Assembly (NCBI GenBank): GCA_942493045.1
Contig: OW818665.1
Location: 62,001-126,000, forward strand
Length of the DNA: 64,000 nucleotides
Reading direction: 5' to 3'
DNA from: Teretinema sp942493045
GTDB taxonomy: Bacteria > Spirochaetota > Spirochaetia > Treponematales > Treponemataceae
Part shown: piece after piece, positions 54,360 through 61,991 of the stretch
Layout of the letters: each line of letters starts with the position of its first letter
How positions within the stretch are numbered: the first letter of the stretch is position 1
Translations under genes and position numbers: made by a program
Notes under the pieces: generated by a model
What the model saw: the letters and a program-made list of their open reading frames with translations, nothing else
What the model was told of the DNA's origin: nothing
The model's database searches: none

Positions 54360-55532
54360 TCAACCCACAAAGGGTAAGCTGATCCGGCAGAGGGTGCCTT
54401 GCCGGTTCTCCATGATGATTGTGCCCTGAAACTGCGCGCAGAGCATTTTAACTATCGTCAAACCGAAGCCGGTCGCTTCTTTTAGAGAAAATCCTTCCGG
54501 CAGTCCCCGGCCGTTATCCTGTATTTCAATAGACAGGAATTGGTCCTTGCGGATGACTGAGAAACTGACAATGCCGCTGCCGGCCGGCTCGAAGGCATAC
54601 TTCATGATATTGGTAAACAGCTCATTGATAATAATACCGATGGTAAACAGCTGTTTGGAGGACAGCGTGAAATCGTCAATCTGAGTTACAATACTGATAC
54701 GCTCATTATTCGGAAACAGGGCGTGTATTGAATGGATTAAATCTTCCAGGTAGGTTTTTATTGAATCTTCCCGGTATTTTCCGCTACGTAAAAGTTTTTC
54801 GTAGAGTACGCTCATCAGTTTGATACGACCGATGGCCTTCTGCAGGGCATCGACAGCCTCTGAATTAGTAGTAGCCTGGAGCTGCATTATCAGCATGCCC
54901 TCGATTGAAGAGATATTATTTTTAATACGGTGATGCACTTCTCTGAGCAGCACTTCTTTTTCGTTCAGCTGCCGGCGGACAGTGGCGTCGGCGGTTTCCC
55001 GCTCCCGCATCACTTTACGGGTGTATCTGAAAAATACGGTTAATAACAATACCAAAGATGAAAGTATGAAAAGGGCCAGTACTTTGATGATCTCAACTCG
55101 TTCGGCTCTTTTAATCTCATCGGTCACATCGGTGATCCGGGATACTAAAACCAATTTATCCTTCAGATACATAGGATAGGAATTTACATACACCTCCCGG
55201 ATTGAGCCGTCCTGCAGAACATGACGGAAATGAAAAAAATTACGGTTTTCGGTACGCGCATTCTGCATTTCCTTGAAGGTTTCATCCGGTGAAAGCGTGT
55301 TAATGGTATTGATATTCATGCCGATCAGTTTGGGGTAGCCATAGAACCGTTGGGCTCCGCCGCTGGCTTCCAGAATGATGCCTGTTTCCGGATCAATAAC
55401 CATCATCGCGGTTTCGTACGAATGCAGCTGGTCGATAGAAAAGTATACGGTTTCAGAATCTTCCCCGGATGCGTGGATTGAAGATACCGCGAATAACGTG
55501 CAAATGAGGGCTGTTATGAGTTTATGTTTCAT
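54360..55532 (-). CDS. Membrane sensor histidine kinase (HisKA_2 type) with extracytoplasmic PAS domain
   Basis: The 390-residue kinase has a signal peptide (LITALICTLFAVSSIHA), then a PAS-like domain at about 35-145 (AMMVIDPETGIILEASGGAQRFYGYPKL). One membrane helix follows (VLALFILSSLVLLLTVFF), then the phosphoacceptor motif LLREVHHRIKNN and an ATPase domain with NELFTNIMKYAF, DNGRGLPEG and GFGLTIVKML. The PAS domain thus lies outside the cytoplasm. No response regulator is encoded in the window. The ATG at 55532 has a GGAGGA site. An N-terminal extension to 55685 is rejected because it crosses the promoter. Confidence 0.9.
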   Translation of the reverse strand: MKHKLITALICTLFAVSSIHASGEDSETVYFSIDQLHSYETAMMVIDPETGIILEASGGAQRFYGYPKLIGMNINTINTLSPDETFKEMQNARTENRNFFHFRHVLQDGSIREVYVNSYPMYLKDKLVLVSRITDVTDEIKRAERVEIIKVLALFILSSLVLLLTVFFRYTRKVMRERETADATVRRQLNEKEVLLREVHHRIKNNISSIEGMLIMQLQATTNSEAVDALQKAIGRIKLMSVLYEKLLRSGKYREDSIKTYLEDLIHSIHALFPNNERISIVTQIDDFTLSSKQLFTIGIIINELFTNIMKYAFEPAGSGIVSFSVIRKDQFLSIEIQDNGRGLPEGFSLKEATGFGLTIVKMLCAQFQGTIIMENRQGTLCRISLPFVG

Positions 55533-55560
55533 CGGGGAAGTCCTCCTGAGCGCAGATAAA

Positions 55561-55588
55561 ATAGTATCAGAAAAATATTGACTGTCAA
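55561..55588 (-). promoter_or_regulatory. promoter of the histidine kinase gene
   Basis: On the minus strand, a consensus TTGACA (55588-55583), 16 bp, then TACTAT (55566-55561). Confidence 0.75.
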
Positions 55589-55620
55589 GAAAAAAAAAAG
55601 ACCCGGGCGAACCCGGGTCT
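55589..55620 (-). terminator. intrinsic terminator of the rubredoxin gene
   Basis: AGACCCGGG (55599-55607) pairs with CCCGGGTCT (55612-55620) around CGAA. The A-run at 55590-55599 gives a long T-tract on the minus strand. Confidence 0.9.
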
Positions 55621-55636
55621 GTTGCGGTTAATCTGG

Positions 55637-55798
55637 TTAATCCGCTTCTGAAAAGCTGTCTTTTCCTGCTCCGCAAACCGGGCATACCCAGTCTGCCGGA
55701 ATCTGGTCAAAGGGTGTTCCGGGCGCGATTCCGCTGTCGGGATCGCCGACAGCCGGATCATAAACGTAACCGCAGACATCACAAATGAATGACTTCAT
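55637..55798 (-). CDS. Rubredoxin
   Basis: A 53-residue electron carrier with one iron bound by four cysteines. The N-terminal pair is CDVCGYVYDP and the C-terminal pair is CPVCGAGKDSF. GIAPGTPFDQIPADWVCP between them is typical. The length is standard for the family. A GAGGAGG site precedes the ATG. It has no dedicated partner gene beside it. In anaerobes rubredoxins often feed oxygen- or peroxide-reducing enzymes. Confidence 0.97.
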   Translation of the reverse strand: MKSFICDVCGYVYDPAVGDPDSGIAPGTPFDQIPADWVCPVCGAGKDSFSEAD

Positions 55799-55828
55799 TT
55801 TTCCTCCTCAGAAAACAGCTCGTAAGAA

Positions 55829-56554
55829 TTAGAAATTGAAAGAACCCTTCATGGTAAACAGTGTTCCTTCGAGAGTTGTCTTGAAAACGCCTTTGTAGGG
55901 AGTGGCCGAGGCGGCAACATCTTCTACAACAGGTCCGGTCTTCACTTCGGTAACGGCGCCGTCGGCGGCTTTAACAGTGGTGATTACGGTACCTTCGGCA
56001 ATTCCGGTATCCCAGACCTTGGCCCAGTCGATGTCGGCTACTTTGCCGGTGGCCGAGAAGTCGGTGGAAACCAGCTGGCTGCCGTCGGCTTCCAGGTTGG
56101 CGATTTTGCGCTTCAGGCAGTTGGCGCCGGGCAGTGTGAACTGACCCTTGGTATCGCTGACCATTTTGTAGGCAGTACCGCGGTGAGCGTACTGGATAGT
56201 GATGGTGCCATCGGCGGCTTTTACGGCATTCAGAGCGTCACCGCTGAAGAATGATTCGGGGGAAACACCGTATTTGAGCAGGGACTGCAGTCCGCCGGGA
56301 AGGGTGTTTTTGCCGTCAGCGCCGTTGCGGTAGGTGTTCAGAACCTCAGTACCCTTGGCTTTGCTGGCGCCGGAAGCGACGTCAACAGTGTCCTTGGTGA
56401 CGGATTCTCCGGGACCGGACACGGTCAGGAAGCTTTTGGAAAGATCCATTCCGGTAATGTCGAACTGAGCTTCAACGCTCAGGTCGGCCTTGCTGCAACC
56501 GATTGTTGACAGCACGAGCGCAATTACAGCTACAGCTGCAAGAAATTTTTTCAT
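55829..56554 (-). CDS. Lipoprotein of unknown function
   Basis: The 241-residue protein has a signal peptide with a spirochaete-like lipobox (LSTIGC, Cys20). The mature part is beta-rich with no family I recognise. It ends in YKGVFKTTLEGTLFTMKGSFNF, a strand-turn-strand pattern with aromatic ends. Residues DVASGAS loosely resemble the flavinylation motif of FMN-bind proteins (SGAT/S), but the surrounding sequence does not support that domain. A GGAGGAG site precedes the ATG. Rubredoxin follows after 30 nt. Confidence 0.75.
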   Translation of the reverse strand: MKKFLAAVAVIALVLSTIGCSKADLSVEAQFDITGMDLSKSFLTVSGPGESVTKDTVDVASGASKAKGTEVLNTYRNGADGKNTLPGGLQSLLKYGVSPESFFSGDALNAVKAADGTITIQYAHRGTAYKMVSDTKGQFTLPGANCLKRKIANLEADGSQLVSTDFSATGKVADIDWAKVWDTGIAEGTVITTVKAADGAVTEVKTGPVVEDVAASATPYKGVFKTTLEGTLFTMKGSFNF

Positions 56555-56667
56555 AGTACTCTCCTCCAGGAAAAATATAAGCTAAGTGTCTACATTTGCG
56601 GTTTTTTTGTCAAGCCAAAACACAGGAGTTACTACCAGTTGCTATGGAATAATGTGGCTTAAATCGA

Positions 56668-56700
56668 TATAATAATATTCAGACTGTTCTCAGTACAGTC
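56668..56700 (+). promoter_or_regulatory. -10 element and palindrome upstream of ndh
   Basis: TATAAT (56668-56673) is a perfect -10 with no good -35. GACTGT (56682-56687) and ACAGTC (56695-56700) form an inverted repeat just downstream of the expected start. Confidence 0.45.
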
Positions 56701-56721
56701 ACATCGCTTTCGGAGGTTTTC

Positions 56722-58710
56722 ATGTCAGGTTCAACGCGCATTCTTATCGTCGGCGGAGGTTACGCCGGAATAACTGTTGCCAAAAAGTTGGAAAAAAAGT
56801 ACCGGAAACGGAAAGATATTGAATTAGTGCTGGTGGACCGCAATCCCTTTCATACGCTGATGACAGAATTGCATGAGGTCGCCGGATGGAGAACCGAGCC
56901 GGAGTCGATTCAGGTTTCTTACCGCAAGATTTTCGGCGGCACCAAGGTCAAAATTGTTACCGATACCGTTGAATCCATCGATTTTGACGCTAAAACCGCC
57001 AAATTAACCGGTTCCAGCATCAGCTACGACCATATTGTGCTGGGCACGGGAGCTGATCCTGATTTCTTCAATGTACCCGGCATACGGGAAAATGCTTTTA
57101 CGCTGTGGTCTTTCGAAGACGCCATCAAGCTGCGCCGCCACTTTGAGGATATCTGGGCCAAGGCCGCGGCCGAGAGTAATCCGGAGAAACGCCGGAAACT
57201 GTTGACTTTCGCGGTAGCCGGAGCGGGCTTCACCGGAATCGAGATGGTTGGCGAAATTCTGGAGCTGAAAAAGGTAATGTGCCGCAGGCATCATATTGAT
57301 CTCTCTGATGTGCGGGTTGTGGTTGTCGAAGCCCTGCCGCATATTCTTTCGATGCTGGCTGCCTCACAGCGGGTTAAAGCCGTAAAATACCTTGAAAAAC
57401 ACAACTGCGAGATATTGCTTTCTTCCCCGATCATCGGCGCCGAAAGCGGAAAGATCAATCTGAAAGACGGTTCATCCATTGAAGCCGGAACCTTTATTTG
57501 GACCTGTGGTGTTTCCGGCTCGCATTTTGCCGGCTCGCTCGGTCTGGAAGCCAAACGTAACCGGATTGTCGCCGATGAGGCGATGCGCGTACCCGGCAAA
57601 AAGAATGTCTGGGCCGCCGGAGATAACCTCTGGTTTGCCGAGGGTGGAAAACCCCTGCCGCAAATTGTGGAAACCGCGCATCAAACCGGTGAGGTGCTTG
57701 CTCACAACCTGATCGCTTCCATAGACGGCGGCACCGAGCTGCATTTCAAATCAAACTATCACGGATTTATGGTTTCTATCGGTGGAAAGTACGGTGTGGC
57801 TGACGCCGGCGGTATTAAGACTTCAGGGTTCTTTGCCATGGCCATGAAACACATGATTAACCTCTATTATTTGTTCACTATTGCCGGAGTCAACCAATGC
57901 TGGGAGTACGGTAAACACGAATTCCTGGATATCAAGGACCGCCGCTCGATTATCGGCGGCTTCGCCGAGCACAAGGTCCGCGGTTACTGGCTAGTCCCGT
58001 TGCGTTTCTGGCTTGGATTCAGCTGGATTATCGAAGGCGTAAACAAGATCGGGGAGGGCTGGCTCAATTTCAGTCTCGGCTCTAAATCGGCTTGGATGTT
58101 CTCGCAAGGCATTGTGCAGGCCGGTTTGCCGCCCGTTAACGCCGTCAGCGCCGCCAGTGAATGGGAAGAAGGCGCGGAAGCCATTGCCGAAACAGTGCAG
58201 GCCGCCGCTCCCGCCATAGCCGACGCCGTCTCCGCCGCTTCGGAATGGGTCGACGAAGAAACAGTCGAGGCTGTTTCTCAGGGCGCTACGGCCGTTACCC
58301 AGGCTCTCGGCCCGGTGCTGGACATGACCAAACCGATTTTCAGTTTTAACGGCCCGGTATCCACCTGGTTTCGGACGACTTTTATGGACGGAATTTTCGC
58401 GAATCTGCCCTATCAGGGTTTTCAAGCTATGATCGTGTTGATGGAAATTGCCATCGGCCTGGCCTTGTTCGGCGGCGCCTTTACCTGGTGGGCCGCGGTA
58501 GTCAGTATCGGTATGTGCCTGGTGTTCACCCTCTCCGGGATGTTCGCCTGGGATCAGCTGTGGTTTGTGTTCGCGGCTATTTTATGCATGGGCGGAGCCG
58601 GCCGGGCCTTTGGTCTGGATTATTGGATTGTCCGGTTCGCCAAAAGAATCTGGAACGGCTTCAAATGGGTGCAGCGCCGTTTCTTTTATCTCGATGAACC
58701 GACTAAATGA
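56722..58710 (+). CDS. Type II NADH dehydrogenase with C-terminal membrane extension (Ndh2-like)
   Basis: It should oxidise NADH and reduce a membrane quinone. Residues 1-400 are the flavoprotein: FAD fingerprint ILIVGGGYAGITVA, NAD fingerprint VAGAGFTGIEMVGEI, and VWAAGDNLWF. Unlike ordinary NDH-2 (about 400-450 residues), it continues to 662. That extension has a hydrophobic segment near 422-440 (WLVPLRFWLGFSWIIEGVNKIG), an Ala/Glu-rich insert at ~465-560 with VSAASEW repeated at 475 and 503, and three hydrophobic segments at 565-630. This resembles Ndh2 of the Listeria flavin-based electron-transfer locus. A GGAGG site precedes the ATG. The polyprenyl synthase start overlaps its stop. Confidence 0.9.
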   Translation: MSGSTRILIVGGGYAGITVAKKLEKKYRKRKDIELVLVDRNPFHTLMTELHEVAGWRTEPESIQVSYRKIFGGTKVKIVTDTVESIDFDAKTAKLTGSSISYDHIVLGTGADPDFFNVPGIRENAFTLWSFEDAIKLRRHFEDIWAKAAAESNPEKRRKLLTFAVAGAGFTGIEMVGEILELKKVMCRRHHIDLSDVRVVVVEALPHILSMLAASQRVKAVKYLEKHNCEILLSSPIIGAESGKINLKDGSSIEAGTFIWTCGVSGSHFAGSLGLEAKRNRIVADEAMRVPGKKNVWAAGDNLWFAEGGKPLPQIVETAHQTGEVLAHNLIASIDGGTELHFKSNYHGFMVSIGGKYGVADAGGIKTSGFFAMAMKHMINLYYLFTIAGVNQCWEYGKHEFLDIKDRRSIIGGFAEHKVRGYWLVPLRFWLGFSWIIEGVNKIGEGWLNFSLGSKSAWMFSQGIVQAGLPPVNAVSAASEWEEGAEAIAETVQAAAPAIADAVSAASEWVDEETVEAVSQGATAVTQALGPVLDMTKPIFSFNGPVSTWFRTTFMDGIFANLPYQGFQAMIVLMEIAIGLALFGGAFTWWAAVVSIGMCLVFTLSGMFAWDQLWFVFAAILCMGGAGRAFGLDYWIVRFAKRIWNGFKWVQRRFFYLDEPTK

Positions 58711-59657
58711 GTCTGGAATTTCTTGAAACCGAGCTCGAAGCGGTAAAGTCGGTCATCAGCGCCGCGGCGCGGATGGCCGATCCGCGCGCCGGTGAAGCGG
58801 TAGAAGCCCTGGTCGGTTCAGGCGGTAAATTCCTGAGACCGCGGATATTACTGCTCTCCGCCATGACGGCGCAGTATAATCCCGGGAAGATCCGGCCACT
58901 GGCTGCCGCCGTCGAATTGCTGCATACGGCTACCTTGCTTCATGACGATGTGATCGATGACTCGCCTTACCGCCGGGGCTTGCCGGCCGCGCATACCCGC
59001 GTCGGCTGTAAAGACGCGGTGCTGTCCGGTGATTTTTTGTTTTCACGCTGTTTTCTTTTGGCAGCCGAAAGCACCAACCCTGAAAACGCCAAGGCCCTGG
59101 CCCGCGCTATCGATGTAATCGTCCAGGCCGAAATTGCCCAGGATTCGGGACGCTGGCAATTTTCGCCCAGCGTACGCTCCTGTATCCGCAAAATCGGCGG
59201 GAAAACCGCCATGCTGTTTTCATTGGCCGCGCGTTCCGGCGCCTCTGAGGCTAAAGCCTCTAAACAGGTTGTTTCGGCGCTTTCCCGGGCGGCCTGGGCC
59301 GCGGGTGTCGCCTTTCAGATACAGGATGATATTTTAGATTGGGTGGGCGACGAACGACAGCTCGGTAAAACCACGATGAACGATCTGGCCGAGGGTTTTT
59401 GCACCCTGCCGCTGGCCCTGGCCCTCTCTGAGGCGGGAAGCGCGCTGCTGCCCCTGCTTGATTTCGAAGCTATTCGCGCGGGATCCGCAACAGAAATTGC
59501 CGCTATCGTTAAAAACTGCGGCGCGCTCGCCAAAGCCGGTGCCCTGGCGGCCGCTTATCAGGGTCGCTCCATCTCGGAACTGGAGAAAATTCCGCGTTCG
59601 TTTGCCAGGGATCAGTTGGAACTTATTTTTTCTTCTTTTACTAAGCGCACAAAATAG
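58707..59657 (+). CDS. Polyprenyl diphosphate synthase
   Basis: A trans-prenyltransferase of 316 residues that builds the isoprenoid side chain. The first aspartate motif DDVIDD (80-85) sits in LLHTATLLHDDVIDDSPYRRG. The second is QDDILDW near 207. GGKFLRPR at the N-terminus and the Lys in GKTTMNDLAEG are conserved. Small residues (Ala, Thr) occupy positions -5 and -4 before the first motif, which usually allows long chains (C30 or more). Coupling to ndh and to a MenA-like gene points to a quinone tail. Confidence 0.93.
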   Translation: MSLEFLETELEAVKSVISAAARMADPRAGEAVEALVGSGGKFLRPRILLLSAMTAQYNPGKIRPLAAAVELLHTATLLHDDVIDDSPYRRGLPAAHTRVGCKDAVLSGDFLFSRCFLLAAESTNPENAKALARAIDVIVQAEIAQDSGRWQFSPSVRSCIRKIGGKTAMLFSLAARSGASEAKASKQVVSALSRAAWAAGVAFQIQDDILDWVGDERQLGKTTMNDLAEGFCTLPLALALSEAGSALLPLLDFEAIRAGSATEIAAIVKNCGALAKAGALAAAYQGRSISELEKIPRSFARDQLELIFSSFTKRTK

Positions 59658-59666
59658 GAAAAAGCC

Positions 59667-60581
59667 ATGAATAAAACAGCCTTGGGAAATTTTCTGGCAG
59701 TTGTCGAAATCCGCACAAAACTGGTTTCTGTGTCGACCCTGCTGCTGGCCACCTGTTATGTAACCTGGAGGGAAAGTTTTCCCCCGCTCATTCCATTTAT
59801 ACTGATGTGTTTGGCCACTTTGGCCGTGGATATGGGCACGACTGCTTTTAATAATTATTTTGATTATCTGAAAGGAACTGACCGGCATCGTGACATCGAT
59901 GAAAGCGATAAGGTGCTGATTCACTCGGGCGTAGCGCCCGGTTTTGCCTTTTTTTCGGCACTGTGGTGTTTTGCCGCGGCTGTCGGTTTGGGCCTGGCCA
60001 TTGCCCTGCAGGGAGCGCTGTGGGTAGTACCGGTCGGCGCCGCCTGTATGGCGGTCGGCTTTTTGTATACCGGCGGGCCGTTTCCGATTTCCCGGACCCC
60101 TCTGGGTGAGCTATTCGCCGGCGGCTGTTTGGGCGCCGGTTTGTTCTGCATAGCCGCCACGGTCTGGGGATTGCCCTTTGAGAGCGCGATGCTGCGCGCG
60201 GCCCTGCCGTCATTTTTTTGGATTGCCTCGATTTTAACCGTTAACAACACCTGTGATATCGTCGGTGACCGTGAAGCCGGCCGCCGGACCCTGTCAATTC
60301 TGCTTGGCGCGCGCGGCGGTGAGATCGTGGTGTTTCTGTTAGGTTTGGCCGGTCAAGGCTCCGCTATAGCCGCGGCCTTCTCCGGCTATCTTCCGCTTCC
60401 CCTAGCTTATACCATGACAGCCGGAACCCTGCCGATCCTGATGCTGCTGCTGTCCATGCATCGCGGCGGTTATTCTCACTCCACCAAGGGCAAAAATATG
60501 CAGGGCATACTGAGCTGTTTTTTAGTTTTTACCGTTTCAATGGTTTGCGGCTTTCTGCTTTCCGGTTTTTTACCGTTTTGA
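59667..60581 (+). CDS. UbiA-family prenyltransferase, MenA-like
   Basis: The 304-residue membrane enzyme has about eight to nine hydrophobic segments. The prenyl-diphosphate/Mg site is NNYFDYLKGTD (62-72), and the second Asp motif is NNTCDIVGDREAGRRTL. KVLIHSGVA and LYTGGPFPISRTPLGEL are MenA-like. It would attach the polyprenyl chain to 1,4-dihydroxy-2-naphthoate to give demethylmenaquinone. No other men gene is in the window, so the naphthoate source is unknown. It follows the polyprenyl synthase after 9 nt. Confidence 0.9.
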   Translation: MNKTALGNFLAVVEIRTKLVSVSTLLLATCYVTWRESFPPLIPFILMCLATLAVDMGTTAFNNYFDYLKGTDRHRDIDESDKVLIHSGVAPGFAFFSALWCFAAAVGLGLAIALQGALWVVPVGAACMAVGFLYTGGPFPISRTPLGELFAGGCLGAGLFCIAATVWGLPFESAMLRAALPSFFWIASILTVNNTCDIVGDREAGRRTLSILLGARGGEIVVFLLGLAGQGSAIAAAFSGYLPLPLAYTMTAGTLPILMLLLSMHRGGYSHSTKGKNMQGILSCFLVFTVSMVCGFLLSGFLPF

Positions 60582-60586
60582 GCCGG

Positions 60587-60868
60587 TTATCGTTCAGCCG
60601 CGGCGGCCCTGTCCAGGCGGCTGTTGCGGAAGAACAGCGCCAGATCTATCGCCACCATGATAAAATTCAACGCGTAAAAAAACAGTACATAGGTAATTTT
60701 ATCCATTAATAGTTTTGAGGCAATACCGCAGGCGTAGCCGAACAGAATGAAGCAGAGAAAGACCATGCTTTTGCCTTTCGCGGTCCGGCTGGACCAGGAT
60801 TTCATAATGGCCAGCGGCCAGGAAATGCCAAAGCTGAGTATCATTATCGATTCCAGAAGTTGGGGCAT
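60587..60868 (-). CDS. Small PQ-loop/SWEET-like membrane protein
   Basis: The 93-residue protein has three hydrophobic segments. The loop WSSRTAKGKSMVFL after the first segment resembles the half-transporter PQ-loop type found in many Firmicutes and spirochaetes. SemiSWEETs dimerise to move sugars, but the substrate here is unknown. The gene is convergent with the MenA-like gene. Confidence 0.65.
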   Translation of the reverse strand: MPQLLESIMILSFGISWPLAIMKSWSSRTAKGKSMVFLCFILFGYACGIASKLLMDKITYVLFFYALNFIMVAIDLALFFRNSRLDRAAAAER

Positions 60869-60894
60869 AATAACCGGTCCTTACATAGGGATGC

Positions 60895-61260
60895 TTATTT
60901 CTCTGAAATTGATTCTTGAAATCGATCCAGAAAAGTTTTCATGACCGTATGATACTGCTCATAACCGCCTAAGTGCAACAGCCGCACGCCAACCCGGGTC
61001 CCGTTTACGGTTGGCGCGGTATGCACGATGTCACCATACACCGCATGGCTGTTACCTAGGGGATAAAGTACCAGACGGGTGCCCTGTATGAAATTATCAG
61101 CGCTTAAATCCGAGAAGAAACCGAAGCCGTTCAAGCTGGCGTCAGCGGTGATGACTGTGGCCTCCAAGCCGTGCGGCAGCAGTATGCTGAATTCAGTATA
61201 CTCTCCGGGAAGGTTGTTTGAGGGTATTCTTGTTTCTTTGCGCAGGTCTTGTCCTGACAT
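60895..61260 (-). CDS. PilZ-domain protein
   Basis: The 121-residue protein fits a single PilZ domain. The c-di-GMP-binding arginine motif is RKETRIP near the N-terminus, followed about 40 residues later by DASLNGFGF (the [D/N]xSxxG motif), and GTRVGVRLLHLG closes the barrel. It is probably a cytoplasmic c-di-GMP effector of motility or envelope functions. The ATG at 61260 has an AGGAGGGAG site. The longer frame to 61476 crosses a terminator and is rejected. Confidence 0.82.
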   Translation of the reverse strand: MSGQDLRKETRIPSNNLPGEYTEFSILLPHGLEATVITADASLNGFGFFSDLSADNFIQGTRLVLYPLGNSHAVYGDIVHTAPTVNGTRVGVRLLHLGGYEQYHTVMKTFLDRFQESISEK

Positions 61261-61322
61261 ACTCTCCCTCCTTTTATCATTCTGACTAAAGTATACTGAT
61301 AATCCGAGGTGTATTATCGGTT

Positions 61323-61360
61323 TAGAAAAAAAAACCGGCCGGAATAAATACCGGCCGGTT
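61323..61360 (-). terminator. intrinsic terminator of the 61.4-kb lipoprotein gene
   Basis: AACCGGCCGG (61333-61342) pairs with CCGGCCGGTT (61351-61360). The A-run at 61326-61334 gives the T-tract on the minus strand. Confidence 0.9.
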
Positions 61361-61390
61361 GTGTATAAATTTGAAAAAAAAGCTGGTAGT

Positions 61391-61927
61391 TTAGTCCAGC
61401 GGAACGTCGGGAATGCGTACCAGGCCGGGATCATAGCTGTTACCGTCGATTTCCACGCGGTTTTTGAACAGCTCATCTACCGAGGTAATGCGACCCAGGT
61501 CCCATCGGCTCTGACGATAGGTTTCGGCGGTAACCTGCTTGGCGTCGTGATCGGCCCAACCGGCGATGACGAACACCAAACGTCCCACCACTAATTCGGC
61601 CTTTTGGGCCTTGTGACTAGGGATCAAAAAGCTGGACCATGCTTTTGTTCCGTTATGTACCATCAATACTTCTGCCTGGTTCTTAGTCGCGGTTGATGCC
61701 GGGGTCATGACCTTGGCGACATAGTACGACATATCTTCGGCTTCTAGTTCCGTACCATCTGAAGCCAATACTTCTCCGGAGCTGAAATCGATAGCGCCGG
61801 CTACTTGCGCGGCTGATTGAATGCTTTGCCCGGCGCTTACTAAGCTGCTGGGAATCCCGGGTATTGACCCGCAACTGCCAAGAATAATCACACTGATAAT
61901 TAAAACTATTATAACCAACTTTTTCAT
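61391..61927 (-). CDS. Lipoprotein of unknown function
   Basis: The 178-residue protein has a signal peptide with the relaxed lipobox ILGSC. The mature domain (AQKAELVVGRLVFVIAGWADHDAKQVTAETYRQSRWDLGRITSVDELFKNRVEIDG in pieces) is soluble and unfamiliar. The ATG at 61927 has an AGGAGG site. The in-frame start at 61945 lies upstream of it. It has its own terminator. Confidence 0.75.
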   Translation of the reverse strand: MKKLVIIVLIISVIILGSCGSIPGIPSSLVSAGQSIQSAAQVAGAIDFSSGEVLASDGTELEAEDMSYYVAKVMTPASTATKNQAEVLMVHNGTKAWSSFLIPSHKAQKAELVVGRLVFVIAGWADHDAKQVTAETYRQSRWDLGRITSVDELFKNRVEIDGNSYDPGLVRIPDVPLD

Positions 61928-61991
61928 GCTGGCCTCCTGATACATCTACTATAGCACACCACGTAACGGAATGCTAAGAAAAAAGGCTCTG

